DNA from: Nilaparvata lugens
Taxonomy: Eukaryota; Arthropoda; Insecta; Hemiptera; Delphacidae
Direction: 5' to 3'
NCBI RefSeq assembly: GCF_014356525.2
Contig: NC_052508.1
Location: forward strand, 42,132,858 to 42,196,857
DNA: 64,000 bases
Part shown: one piece after another, positions 23,375 through 36,159 of the stretch
How the letters are laid out: every line of letters begins with the position of its first letter
Position numbering within the stretch: the stretch's first letter is position 1
Made by a program: the position numbers and the translations under genes
The notes under the pieces: model-generated
Seen by the model: the letters and a program-made list of their open reading frames with translations, nothing else
Told to the model about the DNA's origin: nothing
The model's database searches: none

Positions 23375-25105
23375 TCAAATTCGATGATATGGCTTCAAAT
23401 TTGCTATGTTTTTCCACCAGACAATGCTTGTATCTTCTTTCTCTTGCAACTGAACAGTGTTATGCTGTGAGATGACTACAACAGTGAATGGCCCTGAATA
23501 AATTGAAATGAATTTACATGTTACCTTTTCCAATGCATTAGACAAGCAATGGCTTTTTACTAGAACCTCATCTCCAAACTTGTAAGAGAATATTTTGTAG
23601 GCTTGATCATGATATTGCTTTCTGCTACTGGCTGCCTTTTCTAATTTTAATTGGACTAGGTAGTGCAAATTGAAATTTTTAGGCCTATTCATTTCCCATG
23701 TTGGAAAGTCAATTAATTTTTCCATAAACATATCATTTCTCTTTCCAAAAATAATTCCATGTGGAGTTTAACCAGTGCTTTCATTTATGCTGTTATTGTA
23801 ACATTCTTCTAAAAATGATAAATATCTAATCCATTGTTGGTGTTCCATATTATTGTATGTTTGCATAAAATGGAAGATCTGTGCCATATGTCACTCCACA
23901 GGATTAGTGCTAGGATTATATGTAGAAGTTCTAGACCACTTGATATTGGCCAGGTGAAGTATTTCTTTCCACTGCAAAAATAAGTTGCATTATCAGATAG
24001 TATATGTTTGGGCTTCCCCACTTCATTAGTCCATCTTCCTGTTACACATCCGGCCAAGGCTTCTCCTGTTAATTTTGCTATGGGAAATAGCATGTTATAT
24101 TTAGAGAAAATACATGTGAGGACGAATATGTATTTCTTTCCATATTGGGCCATCAGTAATATATCTGCTGATATTAATTCCAATGGTGCTCAAGGTAGAA
24201 TAGGGTTTATTTTGTCTCTAACATAATATTGGGAATACTTTGCATTTTGGCATATGTTGCAAGCTTTTACCATCTTGACTACTTTTTCATGCATGTTTCT
24301 AAAATAGCAACTTTCAGCTTTTCCAGCATGTGAAGGGTCTTCATTGATCCAAAATGTCTGATACATTCATGGGCTCCTTCTATTAAATCCGTTTTGATAC
24401 TTGGGGGAATAATTATTTGCCAGTCATAGTTATTCTTAGCTGGTCGGTGAAACATAAATCCTTTGTAGTGGGTGTATTGTCACAGGTAGTTGGGTGGTTC
24501 CGTAGCTCCTTCTTCCATCAGTTCACGAATTCGGGACAGTTTCGCGTCCTCTTGTTGGGTGATGCAGATTTTTTCTGGTGTCAAGGTAGTGGTGTGGTTA
24601 CATGGGTTGATATTAGGGGGGTATGGTATGCTTTCCTGATCCTTTATGGTGGAACTCTTTAGATTGAAATATCTTGGCAGTATGTGTTGTCTATTTCTTG
24701 AGATAGAAAGTCAGCAGTCTGATTTTTCTTTCCGGGTAGGTGTGTTAATTCTATGTAATACTCTTGAAGTGTGAGGAACCATCTAGATAAGCGGTTGTTG
24801 TTTAATTGGGCAGTTTTAGAGGAGGTTGAAGCCTTGTGGTCGGTGTTAATGAATATCTTGTTTCTGAGTAACAGTGTTTGGTATTTAGTGCATACTTCAA
24901 CAATACTTAAAAGTTCTTCCTCAGTTACTGAAAATCGACGCTGTGCTGAATTGAGTGTTTTACTGAAGAACACTAACACTCCTTTCTCTCCCTGATCTTC
25001 CTCTTGAAAAATTTCTGTGCTTATCTCATAATCAGAGGCGTCAACATTTGAGAAAAAAGGTTTCTTCAGATTAGGATGCTTCAATACAACGGAATTCAAG
25101 AACAC
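23375..25105 (-). pseudogene. pol: G2 pol, 3' part: RNase H and integrase, broken
   Basis: RNase H, at 25105-24659, shows FSNVDASDYEI, LVFFSKTLNSAQ, FSVTEEELLSIVE, INTDHKAS and the end LPGKKNQTADFLSQE, all Ty3/gypsy-type. The integrase zinc-binding region lies at about 24400-24220 (HFG..., CNIC). The core, from 24183, has SADILLMAQYGKKYIF and LSDNATYF, the first two catalytic Asp. The part with the third acidic residue (about 23950-23750) has in-frame stops TGA and TAA. The C-terminal segment 23731-23375 has FGDEVLVKS, YSGPFTVV and ANLKPYH. Frames change at least three times, so the gene is dead. The BEL pair separates it from RT at 25101. Confidence 0.8.
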
Positions 25106-25345
25106 TGTTTAATGTGATGATGAACACTAATCAAACATACATTAAGATGCGAGTCATATTCACTCACACCGTGGACTGTAAAACTAATTATTCTAATAAT
25201 GGAGAGGTTAAATAAATAATAACACTGTACACATGACTCGAGCTCTCGATTGACACTAACTTTATTAATAAATGCAAAGCACACAAGCACAAATAATGAT
25301 ACATGAAATTGCCTGTAGGCAGCGGTAGCGGCTGGAGCATGAACA
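25106..25345 (-). repeat. BEL LTR 1 (3' LTR of copy 1)
   Basis: 240 bp; minus strand starts TGTTCATGCTCCAGC and ends TTAAACA. It differs from LTR 2 and LTR 3 by a handful of substitutions. Confidence 0.9.
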
Positions 25346-25367
25346 TACGGCCCACCAGAAATTCAAT

Positions 25368-27281
25368 TTATATTAATTTCTCATTATCCTTTGTTGGTAA
25401 AATACAAATTTTATTGATTGATCTTTTGTAAAGTCCACAATCAGTTCTGACTGTCACGACTCTCACTAAGTTTCTGGTCCTCGATAAATATCTTCTATTA
25501 CTGCTAGCTTCCAATGAAGAGGGGATAGATTGTCCTCTGTCAAAATGACGACCATTCCAGGCTGGATGCTGAATGATGTTGACTGCCATTTCGTTTGCTG
25601 TTGAAGTTGATGTAGATATTCCGTTGACCACCTTTGCCATAGCTGTTGAACACATTGTTGACTCAGCTCCCACCTGGTGAGACGGTTGATGGGAGTTTTC
25701 AAGTAGTCGGTCTCGGGAAAGGATTTGATTGATCCTCCTATAAGAAAATGTCCTGGAGTTAAAGCTTGTGGAGATGAGATGTCTGTAGAAATCTGGCATA
25801 TTGGTCGAGAATTCAGACATGCCTCAATTCTTTCCAGTATTGTGGTCAGCTCTTCGAATGTTGGGATAAATTTGCCTATGACATGACATAGGTGATATTT
25901 CATGGATTTCACTCCTGCCTCCCATAATCCTCCAAAGTGTGGCGAATGTGCTGGGATGAAATTCCATTCAATTTCTTTAATCGCTGCTGCTTCCTTTATA
26001 GCCTTCTCTGATGATTTCAACATAACATACATTTCATGCAGTTCATTTTTAGCTCCAACAAAGTTAGTACCATTGTCACTGAACAAAGTTGCACAAATTC
26101 ATCTAGTTGAGATAAACCTTTGCAGAGCAGCAATGAATGCTGCAGTTGTTAAATCACTTACTACTTCCAAGTGAATTGCTCTTGTAGCCATACAGACAAA
26201 CAAAGCTGCATAAGCCTTTGATGTAACTTTACTGCGCCGCCCACCTTGATGAAAGTGAATGGTCCTGCACAATCAACTCCCACATTGAGAAATGGTTTGA
26301 ATGGACTGACTCGATGCTTGGGCAGTTGGCCATTCAGTTGTGAGTTTCTTATTATCGATTTCCCATTCATAATCCAGAATTTTTGTCTCAGTGAAGAATG
26401 AACTAGCTGGCTGCCTCCATGTAATAGACGTTTGTGCTCATGATACACTATTAACTGAGTTAAGTGTGCCTTTGCTGGTAGAATGATCTGATGTTTTGCG
26501 TTGTAATCCAATGCAGATTGCTGTAATCTTCCGCCCACCCTGAGACAGTCTGACTTGTCAACAAATGGTAGCAAGCTCTTGAGTGAACTTCCCTTTGATA
26601 ATACTCTAGATCCCTTTAAACTCAATATTTCTTCATTCAAGTAGATTTCTTGCATTTGTCTCACACATTTGATCAGGACACTTTCTAATTCTGCTGGCGT
26701 TAATAATCAACTCTTTTTTTCTTTGAATTTCTGCTATTGTTGATGAATCTTGAAACATAAGCCATAATATGCAATGTCTTTGTCAAGGATTGAAACTTCG
26801 CTGAAAACTCCTCTTCAATGCGTCCAACACTAGCCAACACTTCAGGGTCTCTCATTTTCATAACTGTGCTTGAGTTTGTGATTGGCAGAGGCCAATTTTC
26901 CTCAGTCTGTTTCAACCAGACCAGACCCTCCCACCACAAATTGTTAGTTTGTAAAGTTTGTGCTGAATTTCATCTTGAAATTGCATTAGCAGGATCCTCC
27001 TTTGATGAAATATGTTGCCAGGTGTATTGATTTGTAAGCTCTTGTATCTTCAACACACGGTTTGCTATGAATGTTTTCTATTTTGAGGGGTTTGCTGATA
27101 ACCAGGCCAAAACTACAGTAGAGTCTGTCCACAATAGTATTTTATCAACATCAAAGCGTAGTGCTAATAAAATTTTCTTCACTAACTTGCTCAGAATGAG
27201 TGCTCCACACAGCTCCAATCTGGGAAGAGAAATCTGTTGAACTGGAGCCACTTTAGACTTTGAGTATGCAAGTTGATCCAT
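25368..27281 (-). pseudogene. pol: BEL copy 1 RNase H and integrase, broken
   Basis: RNase H begins at about 27281 ([29 protein letters not shown]). The integrase zinc region at 26664-26161 has RVGGRL, ILPAKAH and HEHKRLLHGG, but the CxxC knuckle present in copy 2 is removed by an in-frame 48-bp deletion near 26340. The core shows DCAGPF, then FSDNGTNFVG and FGGLWEAGVKS, the DDE set. It ends with the BEL C-terminal domain (PGHFLIGG, PGMVVILTEDN), finishing in another frame at 25368. Frame changes near 26200 and 25470 are shared with copy 2; the stop TGA near 26100 and the deletion are private to copy 1. Confidence 0.82.
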
Positions 27282-28455
27282 TTACATCAACAGTTCTCAA
27301 ATAAACACAAGCTCCATATGCTTTCTCTGATGTGTCTGGAAATCCATGAATTTGTACATTGATGATTGAGCCTGCTGCCTTCACAAACCTTGGTACTATA
27401 ATAAGTCTCAATTTTGGAATTTCTTGAATAATATCATGCCATGCTTCATGTAATTTAGGAGGAAGTTTGTCATCCCATTTTAAGTCATATTTCCACAGAT
27501 CTTGCATGAAAATTTTGCACATGACAATAAATGGTCCCAGGATACCAAGCACATCATAAATTGATGAAATTGTTGATAAGACCATTCGTTTTGTGTAATT
27601 TGTTCTGGATAAATCGATATTGATATCAAAGTTGAGAATATCCCTCTCATGATTCCAGATTAAACACAAAGTTTTGATAGATTCAGCTTCTTCAAGTTTG
27701 ATTGACAAGTTTTGTTCTCTTTTCTCTTTGGGAACATTTTCTAGCAGTTGTTTGTTATTAGCACACCACTTGTGTAGCATGAATCCAGCACTATATGGGA
27801 TATCTGCTACCTCCCTTTGTAGTGCTTTCACTGTATCAAGGTCATCTCCACCAGTCAATAGGTCATCCAGATAAAAATCGTTTTTTATTACATGTGCTGC
27901 ATGTGGATATTCTTGCTTGTTCTCCTCAGCCAATCCAGCTAAACAGCGAGTACTAAGGAAGGCTGCTGGTGCTGTTTCATAAGTCAATTTTGTCAACTGG
28001 TAGTGCTTGATGTCCTGATGAGGATTGTCTCGCCAGAGAATTTTTTGAAGATGGTAGTTATCTGGATGCACTTTTATCATTCTGTACATCTTTGTGATAT
28101 CACTAGTCATTACATATAGATGAGTACAAAAACAAAGAATTATGGATGATATATCTTGTTGAATAGTTGGACCAGTCATCAAAATAGAATTTAGAGATAC
28201 CCCATTGCTCCCTTTTGCTGAAGCATCAAATATGACACAATACTTGGTTGTACTACTGCTTTCCTTGATAACAACATGATGAGGTAGGTAATAAGCTTTC
28301 TCTTGATGCTTCTTCCCAATGAGATCTTTACATTGGATGACTCTCATGTGTCCAAGGTCTTCATACTCATGTATGAATTTCACATAATTTTCTCTTAGAA
28401 TTTCATTATTGCTCAGTTTCTTCTCCATCTTGAAAAATCTATTCTCTGCATTCAT
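27253..28455 (-). CDS. pol: BEL copy 1 reverse transcriptase segment
   Basis: A 400-codon open frame covering the RT domain, which copies element RNA into DNA. Visible motifs: [13 protein letters not shown] near residue 55, [12 protein letters not shown] near 78, MTSDITKMY near 117, the catalytic FYLDDLL near 193 and [11 protein letters not shown] at the C-terminus. Copy 2 has YVDD, the usual BEL form. It overlaps the end of the gag-protease frame by 17 bp in a different frame and ends 29 bp inside the RNase H frame. A complete BEL Pol is normally a single frame, so this is a fragment of pol. Confidence 0.8.
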   Translation of the reverse strand: MNAENRFFKMEKKLSNNEILRENYVKFIHEYEDLGHMRVIQCKDLIGKKHQEKAYYLPHHVVIKESSSTTKYCVIFDASAKGSNGVSLNSILMTGPTIQQDISSIILCFCTHLYVMTSDITKMYRMIKVHPDNYHLQKILWRDNPHQDIKHYQLTKLTYETAPAAFLSTRCLAGLAEENKQEYPHAAHVIKNDFYLDDLLTGGDDLDTVKALQREVADIPYSAGFMLHKWCANNKQLLENVPKEKREQNLSIKLEEAESIKTLCLIWNHERDILNFDINIDLSRTNYTKRMVLSTISSIYDVLGILGPFIVMCKIFMQDLWKYDLKWDDKLPPKLHEAWHDIIQEIPKLRLIIVPRFVKAAGSIINVQIHGFPDTSEKAYGACVYLRTVDVNGSTCILKV

Positions 28456-30449
28456 TAATGAATCTCCCTAGCCGGTGGTTGGCACGCCGTGGTAGTCTTA
28501 CAACAAAATGCCAATCATCATTTCTTTTGGTAGTTTTAGAGAATTCCTCACAATATTCATCTTCCTTTGATCTGCATTGTGGCTCATCATATCGCTCCAT
28601 CTTCAAAAATTTCTGTAGTTGCTTTTGCACATCAATTGCACTTGACACTAAGAAACTTTTGACATGATTGTCTGCATGATTTTCATTGGAGTCTTCTGGC
28701 AGCTTTCCGGAGATGAACCATCCTAATATGCTTTCAATCACTTTAGGGTGGTCAGAACCACGATCAAACCGTCCTTGCAATAAAACTTCATAATATATTC
28801 CAGCTCCCAAAAGAATCTGTGGCTTACTTGCAATTTGAAATTCCTCATCAGCATAGACAATGTTGTTAGGGAGTCCCCAGCTACTAACATCAATGTTTGA
28901 CGAGGGGAGATCACCAGTGATGTGTGGCAGTACAAAACACAAAATAACTCTGGTAAATGGTCTGTGATTTGATGATATTTTTATCGATACACTTTGCCTT
29001 GCTGAGGTTGAAATCTTGTTTATACCAGAAATACACAAATTTGCAGCTTCTCTTTCAATTCGTAATTGTTGGGCTAGAGCTTACAAAATTTACTTGTGAT
29101 CCAGCATCTAGAAGAGCTCTACATTTTTGTTGTCTTCCATACTTATCTTCAACTGAAATTATTGCTGTAGCTAACAATACTTTGGACGCTCTTTGCATCT
29201 TCACACTACAGTATGAACCTCCACTCTCTTGCTCCATTTCCTTCTCTTTGTACTCTTCTCTTTTGGAATGAAGCAGTGTGTGATGGTTTCCATTACAGCT
29301 TCTACATCCATTGGAACTAGTGCACTCCTTTGCATGATGTTCTGCTGTTTGCATACAATAGAAACATAGCTTACTTGATTTCACAAAGGCAACTCTTTCA
29401 GAAATACTTACTCGATTGAACTTGTTACATAAATGAAGTGCATGATTTTCTTTGCAAAACAAAAATATTTTATCAGCATGTTGTGTATTGACATGATATG
29501 ACTGTGACTGTGACCTTTGAGATGAACTATGTTTTTGAGCTTGTGATCTATCAGATCGTTCCTTACAAATGTCACTAAGAGAATGGGATGTATTCTCCAG
29601 AATCTGATGTCGATTCTCCAGAAATGAAATAAAGTCGTTAATAGAAGGTAACTGGTCAGCCTTCAAACTCATCTCCCAAGCTTTAGCTGTATTCGTGTCT
29701 GAACGATGACAGAGGAAATGAATTAAAATGAACTCAGCATAGTTCAAATCTTGAAATGTTTTCAAAGCATGCAAATTACTCGAAACTCTGTCAATGAATA
29801 AAGCAAGCTCGGTAGCCGACTCCTTTGAAACAGCAGGTATGTTCAAAATCAGGTTTGAATGATTGGAGGCAATCATTCATAAGTTAGCATATCTTGATTC
29901 CAATAGTTTCAGGGCACTTCATAATGTTGTGATAAGTTTTTAATCAATTCTTTAGCTGGACCACTGACAGATAATAATAAATAATGAAAATGCTGAATGT
30001 TTGATAACTTTGTGTTTTCATGAACCAGTACTTTGAAAATCTCATAAAATGATAGCCAGTTTGAATACAAGCCTTCAAAAGTTGGTATATTTATTTGTGA
30101 AAGAACTATAGAATCAATGGATGAAGTATTCTTTGAATAACCGTTTCCGTGACTTTTGACTTGTTTTGTAAATCCAATAGTTTACGCATTTTTGCACGAA
30201 GTGTTGCGTAACAACCTCGATTTCAAATCTATCCACTTCTTCTTTCTCATCATTCATTTCTAATGTCAACTGAGTTTCATATTAACATTGAAATGCTGTA
30301 TTCAAATCCTCCAATTTAACTTTGAGCATATCATAGTCAATGTTGTTAGTATCATCAAAGTTACTTTCTATGTAGCTATGAATTGTAGTTATTTTAGCTT
30401 TTTGTAATCCTCTAGCTCGATGAGCTTTTTTAATTGCATCTTCATCCAT
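28439..30449 (-). pseudogene. gag: BEL copy 1 gag-protease, broken
   Basis: The N-terminus starts at ATG 30449 (MDEDAIKKAHRARGLQKAK). A TAA about 55 codons later and further frame changes lead into the DUF1759-like part (FEGLYSNW, FYEIFKVLVHE). The largest frame, 29876-29055, covers the C-terminal Gag with a zinc-knuckle region (CFYCMQTAEHHAKEC, CRSCNGNHHTLLH) and the start of protease (LLDAGSQVNFV). A 5-bp deletion at about 29082, relative to copy 2, breaks protease; it resumes at 29038-28439 (PQILLGA, DGLIVVL-like linker). Not functional. Confidence 0.8.
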
Positions 30450-30743
30450 TGTTTATATTGAGTTGACTCTTGTAGAAGCAATGTAGAAATCAAGTTGATA
30501 GCTACAGTAATGAAAAAACTATGAAAACAATCTTACACGATTGTTGTTGTTATTAGACGCTCCTCTCCATGTCTCTTCTGCAAGGCTGTTCTGCAATCTG
30601 CATAATATCTAGACCTGTCTAGACATGCACAGTACACTCAATGATGAACGAAATGTCTCTCTCCGCTCCGTCTTTCTCACTCACACGCACACTTACACTT
30701 TGTCCACATCAAAATGTCTCTCATTCTTATGTTGCAGTAATTA

Positions 30744-30761
30744 TCCGGTTAAGGAGAACCA
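30744..30761 (-). promoter_or_regulatory. BEL copy 1 primer binding site
   Basis: On the minus strand TGGTTCTCCTTAACCGGA directly follows LTR 2, with the TGG expected from a tRNA CCA end. I could not name the tRNA with certainty. Confidence 0.65.
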
Positions 30762-31001
30762 TGTTTAATGTGATGATGAACACTAATCAAACATACGTTA
30801 AGATGTGAGTTGTATTCACTCACACCGTGGACTGTAAAACTAATTACTCTAATAATGGAGAGGTTGAATAAATAATAACACTGTACACATGACTCGAGCT
30901 CTCGATTGACACTGACTTTATTAATAAATGCAAAGCACACAAGCACAAATAATGATACATGAAATTGCCTGTAGGCAGCGGTAGCGGCTGGAGCATGAAC
31001 A
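30762..31001 (-). repeat. BEL LTR 2, shared middle LTR
   Basis: 240 bp; acts as 5' LTR of copy 1 and 3' LTR of copy 2. Same TGTTCATG...TAAACA ends as LTR 1. Confidence 0.9.
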
Positions 31002-31023
31002 TACGGCCCACCAGAAATTCAAT

Positions 31024-32986
31024 TTATATTAATTTCTCATTATCCTTTGTTGGTAAAATACAAATTTTATTGATTGATCTTTTGTAAAGTCCACAATCAG
31101 TTCTGACTGTCACGACTCTCACTAAGTTTCTGGTCCTCGATAAATATCTTCTATTACTGCTAGCTCCCAATGAAGAGGGGATAGATTGTCCTCTGTCAAA
31201 ATGACGACCATTCCAGGCTGGATGCTGAATGATGTTGACTGCCATTTCGTTTGCTGTTGAAGTTGATGTAGATATTCCGTTGACCACCTTTGCCATAGCT
31301 GTTGAACACATTGTTGACTCAGCTCCCACCTGGTGAGACAGTTGATGGGAGTTTTCAAGTAGTCGGTCTCGGGAAAGGATTTGATTGATCCTCCTATAAG
31401 AAAATGTCCTGGAGTTAAAGCTTGTGGAGATGAGATGTCTGTAGAAATCTGGCAGATTGGTCGAGAGTTCAGACATGCCTCAATTCTTTTCAGTATTGTG
31501 GTCAGCTCTTCAAATGTTGGGATAAATTTGCCTATGACATGACGTAGGTGATATTTCATGGATTTCACTCCTGCCTCCCATAATCCTCCAAAGTGTGGCA
31601 AATGTGCTGGGATGAAATTGCATTCAATTTCTTTAATCGCTGCTGCTTCCTTTATAGCCTTCTCTGATGATTTCAACATAACATACATTTCATGCAGTTC
31701 ATTTTTAGCTCCAACAAAGTTAGTACCATTGTCACTGAACAAAGTTGCACAAATTCCTCCAGTTGAGATAAACCTTTGCAGAGCAGCAATGAATGCTGCA
31801 GTTGTTAAATCACTTACTACTCCCAAGTGAATTGCTCTTGTGGCCATACAGACAAACAAAGCTGCATAAGCCTTTGATGTAACTTTACTGCGCCGCCCAC
31901 CTTGATGAAAGTGAATGGTCCTGCACAATCAAATCCCACATTGAGAAATGGTTTGAATGGACTGACTCGATGCTTGGGCAGTTGGCCATTCAGTTGTTCA
32001 GTTTTCTTTGTGTTGAATCTGTAGCATGTCACACATTGATGTAGTAAGTTTCTTATTATCGATTTCCCATTCATAATCCAGCATTTTTGTCTCAGTGAAG
32101 AATGAACTAGCTGGCTGCCTCCATGTAATAGACGTTTGTGCTCATGATACACTATTAACTGAGTTAAGTGTGCCTTTGCTGGTAGAATGATCTGATGTTT
32201 TGCGTTGTAATCCAATGCAGATTGTTGTAATCTTCCGCCCACCCTGAGACAGTCTGACTTGTCAACAAATGGTAGCAAGCTCTTGAGTGAACTGCCCTTT
32301 GATAATACTCCAGATCCCTTTAAACTCAATATTTCTTCATTCAAGTGGATTTCTTGCATTCGTCTCACACATTTGATCAGGACACTTTCTAATTCTGCTG
32401 GCGTTAATACATCAATTTTTTTTTTCTTTGAATTTCTGCTATTGTTGATGAATCTTGAAACATAAGCCATAATATGCAATGTCTTTGTCAAGGATTGAAA
32501 TTTCGCTGAAAACTCCTCTTCAATGCGTCCAACACTAGCCAACACTTCAGGGTCTCTCATTTTCATAACTGTGCTTGAGTTTGTGATTGGCAGAGGCCAA
32601 TTCTCCTCAGTCTGTTTCAACTAGACCGGACCCTCTCACCACAAATTGTTAGTTTGTAAAGTTTGTGCTGAATTTCATCTTGAAATTGCATCAGCAGGAT
32701 TCTCCTTTGATGAAATATGTTGCCAGGTGTATTGATTTGTAAGCTCTTGTATCTTCAACACACGGTTTGCTATGAATGTTTTCTATTTTGAAGGGTTTTC
32801 TGATAACCAGGCCAAAACTACAGTAGAGTCTGTCCACAATAGTATTTTATCAACATCAAAGCATAGTGCTAATAAAATTTTCTTCACTAACTTGCTCAGA
32901 ATGAGTGCTCCAAACAGCTCCAATCTGGGAAGAGAAATCTGTTGAACTGGAGCCACTTTAGACTTTGAGTATGCAAGTTGATCCAT
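31024..32986 (-). pseudogene. pol: BEL copy 2 RNase H and integrase, better preserved
   Basis: RNase H fragment 32986-32783, then a 267-codon frame (32620-31817) with RVGGRLQQSALDY, HEHKRLLHGGSQLVHSS and the CVTCYRF knuckle, completing an HHCC zinc-binding module. The catalytic core begins with GFDCAGPFTF and is completed in an overlapping 268-codon frame (31928-31122) with MATRAIHLG, FSDNGTNFVG and FGGLWEAGVKS. The C-terminus continues in a third frame to 31024. Breaks near 32780, 31900 and 31125 match those of copy 1. Confidence 0.83.
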
Positions 32987-34160
32987 TTACATCAACAGTT
33001 CTCAAATAAACACAAGCTCCATATGCTTTCTCTGATGTGTCTGGGAATCCATGAATTTGTACATTGATGATTGAGCCTGCTGCCTTCACAAACCTTGGTA
33101 CTGTAATAACTCTCAATTTTGGAATTTCTTGAATAATATCATGCCATGCTTCATGTAATTTAGGAGGAAGTTTGTCATCCCATTTTAAGTCATATTTCCA
33201 CAGATCTTGCATGAAAATTTTGCACATGACAATAAATGGTCCCAGGATACCAAGCACATCATAAATTGATGCAATTGTTGATAAGACCATTCGTTTTGTG
33301 TGATTTGTTCTGGATAAATCGATGTTGATATCAAAATTGAGAATATCCCTCTCATGATTCCAGATTAAACACAAAGTTTTGATAGATTCAGCTTCTTCAA
33401 GTTTGATTGACAAGTTTTGTTCTCTTTTCTCTTTGGGAACATTTTCTAGCAGTTGTTTGTCATTAGCACACCACTTGTGTAGCATGAATCCAGCACTATA
33501 TAGGATATCTGCTACCTCCCTTTGTGGTGCTTCCACTGTATCAAGGTCATCTCCATCAGTCAATAGGTCATCCACATAAAAATCGTTTTTTATTACATGT
33601 GCTGCATGTGGATATTCTTGCTTATTCTCCTCAGCCAATTCAGCTAAACAGCGAGTACTAAGGAAAGCTGCTGGTGCTGTTTCATAAGTCAATGCTGTCA
33701 ACTGGTAGTGCTTGATGTCCTGATGAGGATTGTCTCGCCAGAGAATTTTTTGAAGATGGTAGTTATCTGGATGCACTTTTATCATTCTGTACATCTTTGT
33801 GATATCACTAGTCATTACATATAGATGAGTACAAAAACAAAGAATTATGGATGATATATCTTGTTGAATAGTTGGACCAGTCATCAAAATAGAATTTTGA
33901 GATACCCCATTGCTCCCTTTTGCTGAAGCATCAAATATGACACAATACTTGGTTGTACCACTGCTTTCCTTGATAACAACATGATGAGGTAGGTAATAAG
34001 CTTTCTCTTGATGCTTCTTCCCAATGAGATCTTTACATTGGATGACTCTCATGTGTCCAAGGTCTTCATACTCATGTATGAATTTCACATAATTTTCTCT
34101 TAGATCTTCATTATTGCTCAGTTTCTTCTGCATCTTGAAAAATCTATTCTCTGCATTCAT
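32958..34160 (-). CDS. pol: BEL copy 2 reverse transcriptase segment
   Basis: A 400-codon frame collinear with copy 1, with [29 protein letters not shown] and the catalytic FYVDDLL. No internal stop is present. It overlaps the gag-protease frame at 34144-34160 and the RNase H frame at 32958-32986, exactly as in copy 1. A Pol split at these points would need frameshifting or has decayed. Confidence 0.82.
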   Translation of the reverse strand: MNAENRFFKMQKKLSNNEDLRENYVKFIHEYEDLGHMRVIQCKDLIGKKHQEKAYYLPHHVVIKESSGTTKYCVIFDASAKGSNGVSQNSILMTGPTIQQDISSIILCFCTHLYVMTSDITKMYRMIKVHPDNYHLQKILWRDNPHQDIKHYQLTALTYETAPAAFLSTRCLAELAEENKQEYPHAAHVIKNDFYVDDLLTDGDDLDTVEAPQREVADILYSAGFMLHKWCANDKQLLENVPKEKREQNLSIKLEEAESIKTLCLIWNHERDILNFDINIDLSRTNHTKRMVLSTIASIYDVLGILGPFIVMCKIFMQDLWKYDLKWDDKLPPKLHEAWHDIIQEIPKLRVITVPRFVKAAGSIINVQIHGFPDTSEKAYGACVYLRTVDVNGSTCILKV

Positions 34161-36159
34161 TAATGAATCTCCCTAGCCGGCGGTTGGCACGCCGTGGTAG
34201 TCTTACAACAAAATGCCAATCATCATTTCTTTTGGTAGTTTTAGAGAATTCCTCACAATATTCATCTTCCTTTGATCTGCATTGTGGCTCATCATATTGC
34301 TCCATCTCCCAAAATTTCTGTAGTTGCTTTTGCACATCAATTGCACTTGACACTAAGAAACTTTTGACATGATTGTCTGCATGATTTTCATTGGAGTCTT
34401 CTGTCAGCTTTCTGGAGATGAACCATCCTAATATGCTTTCAATCACTTTAGGGTAGTCAGGACCACGATCAAACCGTCCTTGCAATAAAACTTCATAATA
34501 TATTTCAGCTCCCAAAAGAATCTGTGGCTTACTTGCAATTTGAAATTCCTCATCAGCATAGACAATGTTGTTAGGGAGTCCCCAGCTACTAGCATCAATG
34601 TTTGACGAGGGGAGATCACCAGTGATGTGTGGCAGTACAAAACACGAAATATCTCTGGTGAATGGTCTGTGATTTGATGATATTTTTATCGATACACTTT
34701 GCCTTGCTGAGGTTGAAATCTTGTTTATACCAGAAATACACAAATTTGCAGCTTCTCTTTTAATTCCTAATTGTTGGGCTAGAGCTTCACATACAAAATT
34801 CACTTGTGATCCAGCATCTAGAAGAGCTCTACATTTTTGTTGTCTTTCATACTTATCCTCAACTGAAATTATTGCTGTAGCTAACAATACTTTGGACGCT
34901 CTTTGCATCTTCACACTACAGTATGAGCCTCCACTCTCTTGCTCCATTTCCTTCTCTTTGTACTCTTCTCTTTTGAAATGAAGCAGTGTGTGATGGTTTC
35001 CATTACAGCTTCTACATCTATTGGAACTAGTGCACTCCTTTGCATGATGTTCTGCTGTTTGCATATAATTGAAACATAGCTTACTTGATTTCACAAAGGC
35101 AACTCTTTCAGAAATACTTACTCGATTGAACTTGTTACATAAATAAAGTGCATGATTTTCTTTGCAAAACAAACATATGAGATCAGCATGTTGTGTATTG
35201 ACATGATATGACTGTGACTGTGACCTTTGAGATGCACTATGTTTTTGAGCTTGTGATCTATCAGATCGTTCCTTACAAATGTCACTAAGAGAATGGGATG
35301 TATTCTCCAGAATCTGATGTCGATTCTCCAGAAATGAAATAAAATCGTTAATAGAAGGTAACTGGTCATCCTTCAAACTCATCTCCCAAGCTTTAGCTGT
35401 ATTCGTGTCTGAACGATGGCAGAGGAAATGAATTAAAATGAACTCAGCATAGTTAAAATCTTGAAATGTTTTCAAAGCATGCAAATTACTCAAAACTCTG
35501 TCAATGAATAAAGCAAGCTCGGTAGCCGACTCCTTTGAAACAGCAGGTATGTTCGAAATCAGGTTTGAATGATTGGAGGCAATCATTCATAAGTTAGCAT
35601 ATCTTGATTCCAATAGTTTCAGGGCACTTCATAATTTTGTGATAAGTTTCTAATCAATTCTTTAGCTGGACCACTGACAGAAGATAATAAATAATGAAAA
35701 TGCTGAATGTTTGATAACTTTGTGTTTTCATGAAACAGTACTTTGAAAATCTCATAAAATGATAGCCAGTCTGAATACAAGCCTTCAAAAGTTGGTATAT
35801 TTATTTGTGGAAGAACTATAGAATCAATGAATGAAGTATTCTTTGAATAACCGTTTCCGTGACTTTTGACTTGTTTTGTAAATCCAATAGTTTACGCATT
35901 TTTGCACGAAGTGTTGCATAACAACCTCGATTTCAAATCTATCCACTTCTTCTTTCTCATCATTCATTTCTAATGTTAACTGAGTTTCATCTTAACATTG
36001 AAATGCTGTATTCAAATCCTCCAATTTAACTTTGAGCATATCATAGTCAATGTTGTTAGTATCATCAAAGTTACTTTCTATGTAGCTATGAATTCTAGTT
36101 ATTTTAGCTTTTTGTAATCCTCTAGCTCGATGAGCTTTTTTGATTGCATCTTCATCCAT
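34144..36159 (-). pseudogene. gag: BEL copy 2 gag-protease (C-terminal 480 codons intact)
   Basis: Gag starts at ATG 36159 and hits the same early TAA as copy 1 (about 35994). From 35586 a 480-codon frame runs uninterrupted through Gag C-terminus (zinc-knuckle region CRSCNGNHHTLLH; one knuckle Cys replaced in CFNYMQ), protease (CRALLDAGSQVNFVCEALA, active-site DAG) and the linker to RT (ILLGAEIYYEVL). It stops inside the RT start in another frame. Copy 1 differs here by a 5-bp deletion. Confidence 0.82.
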
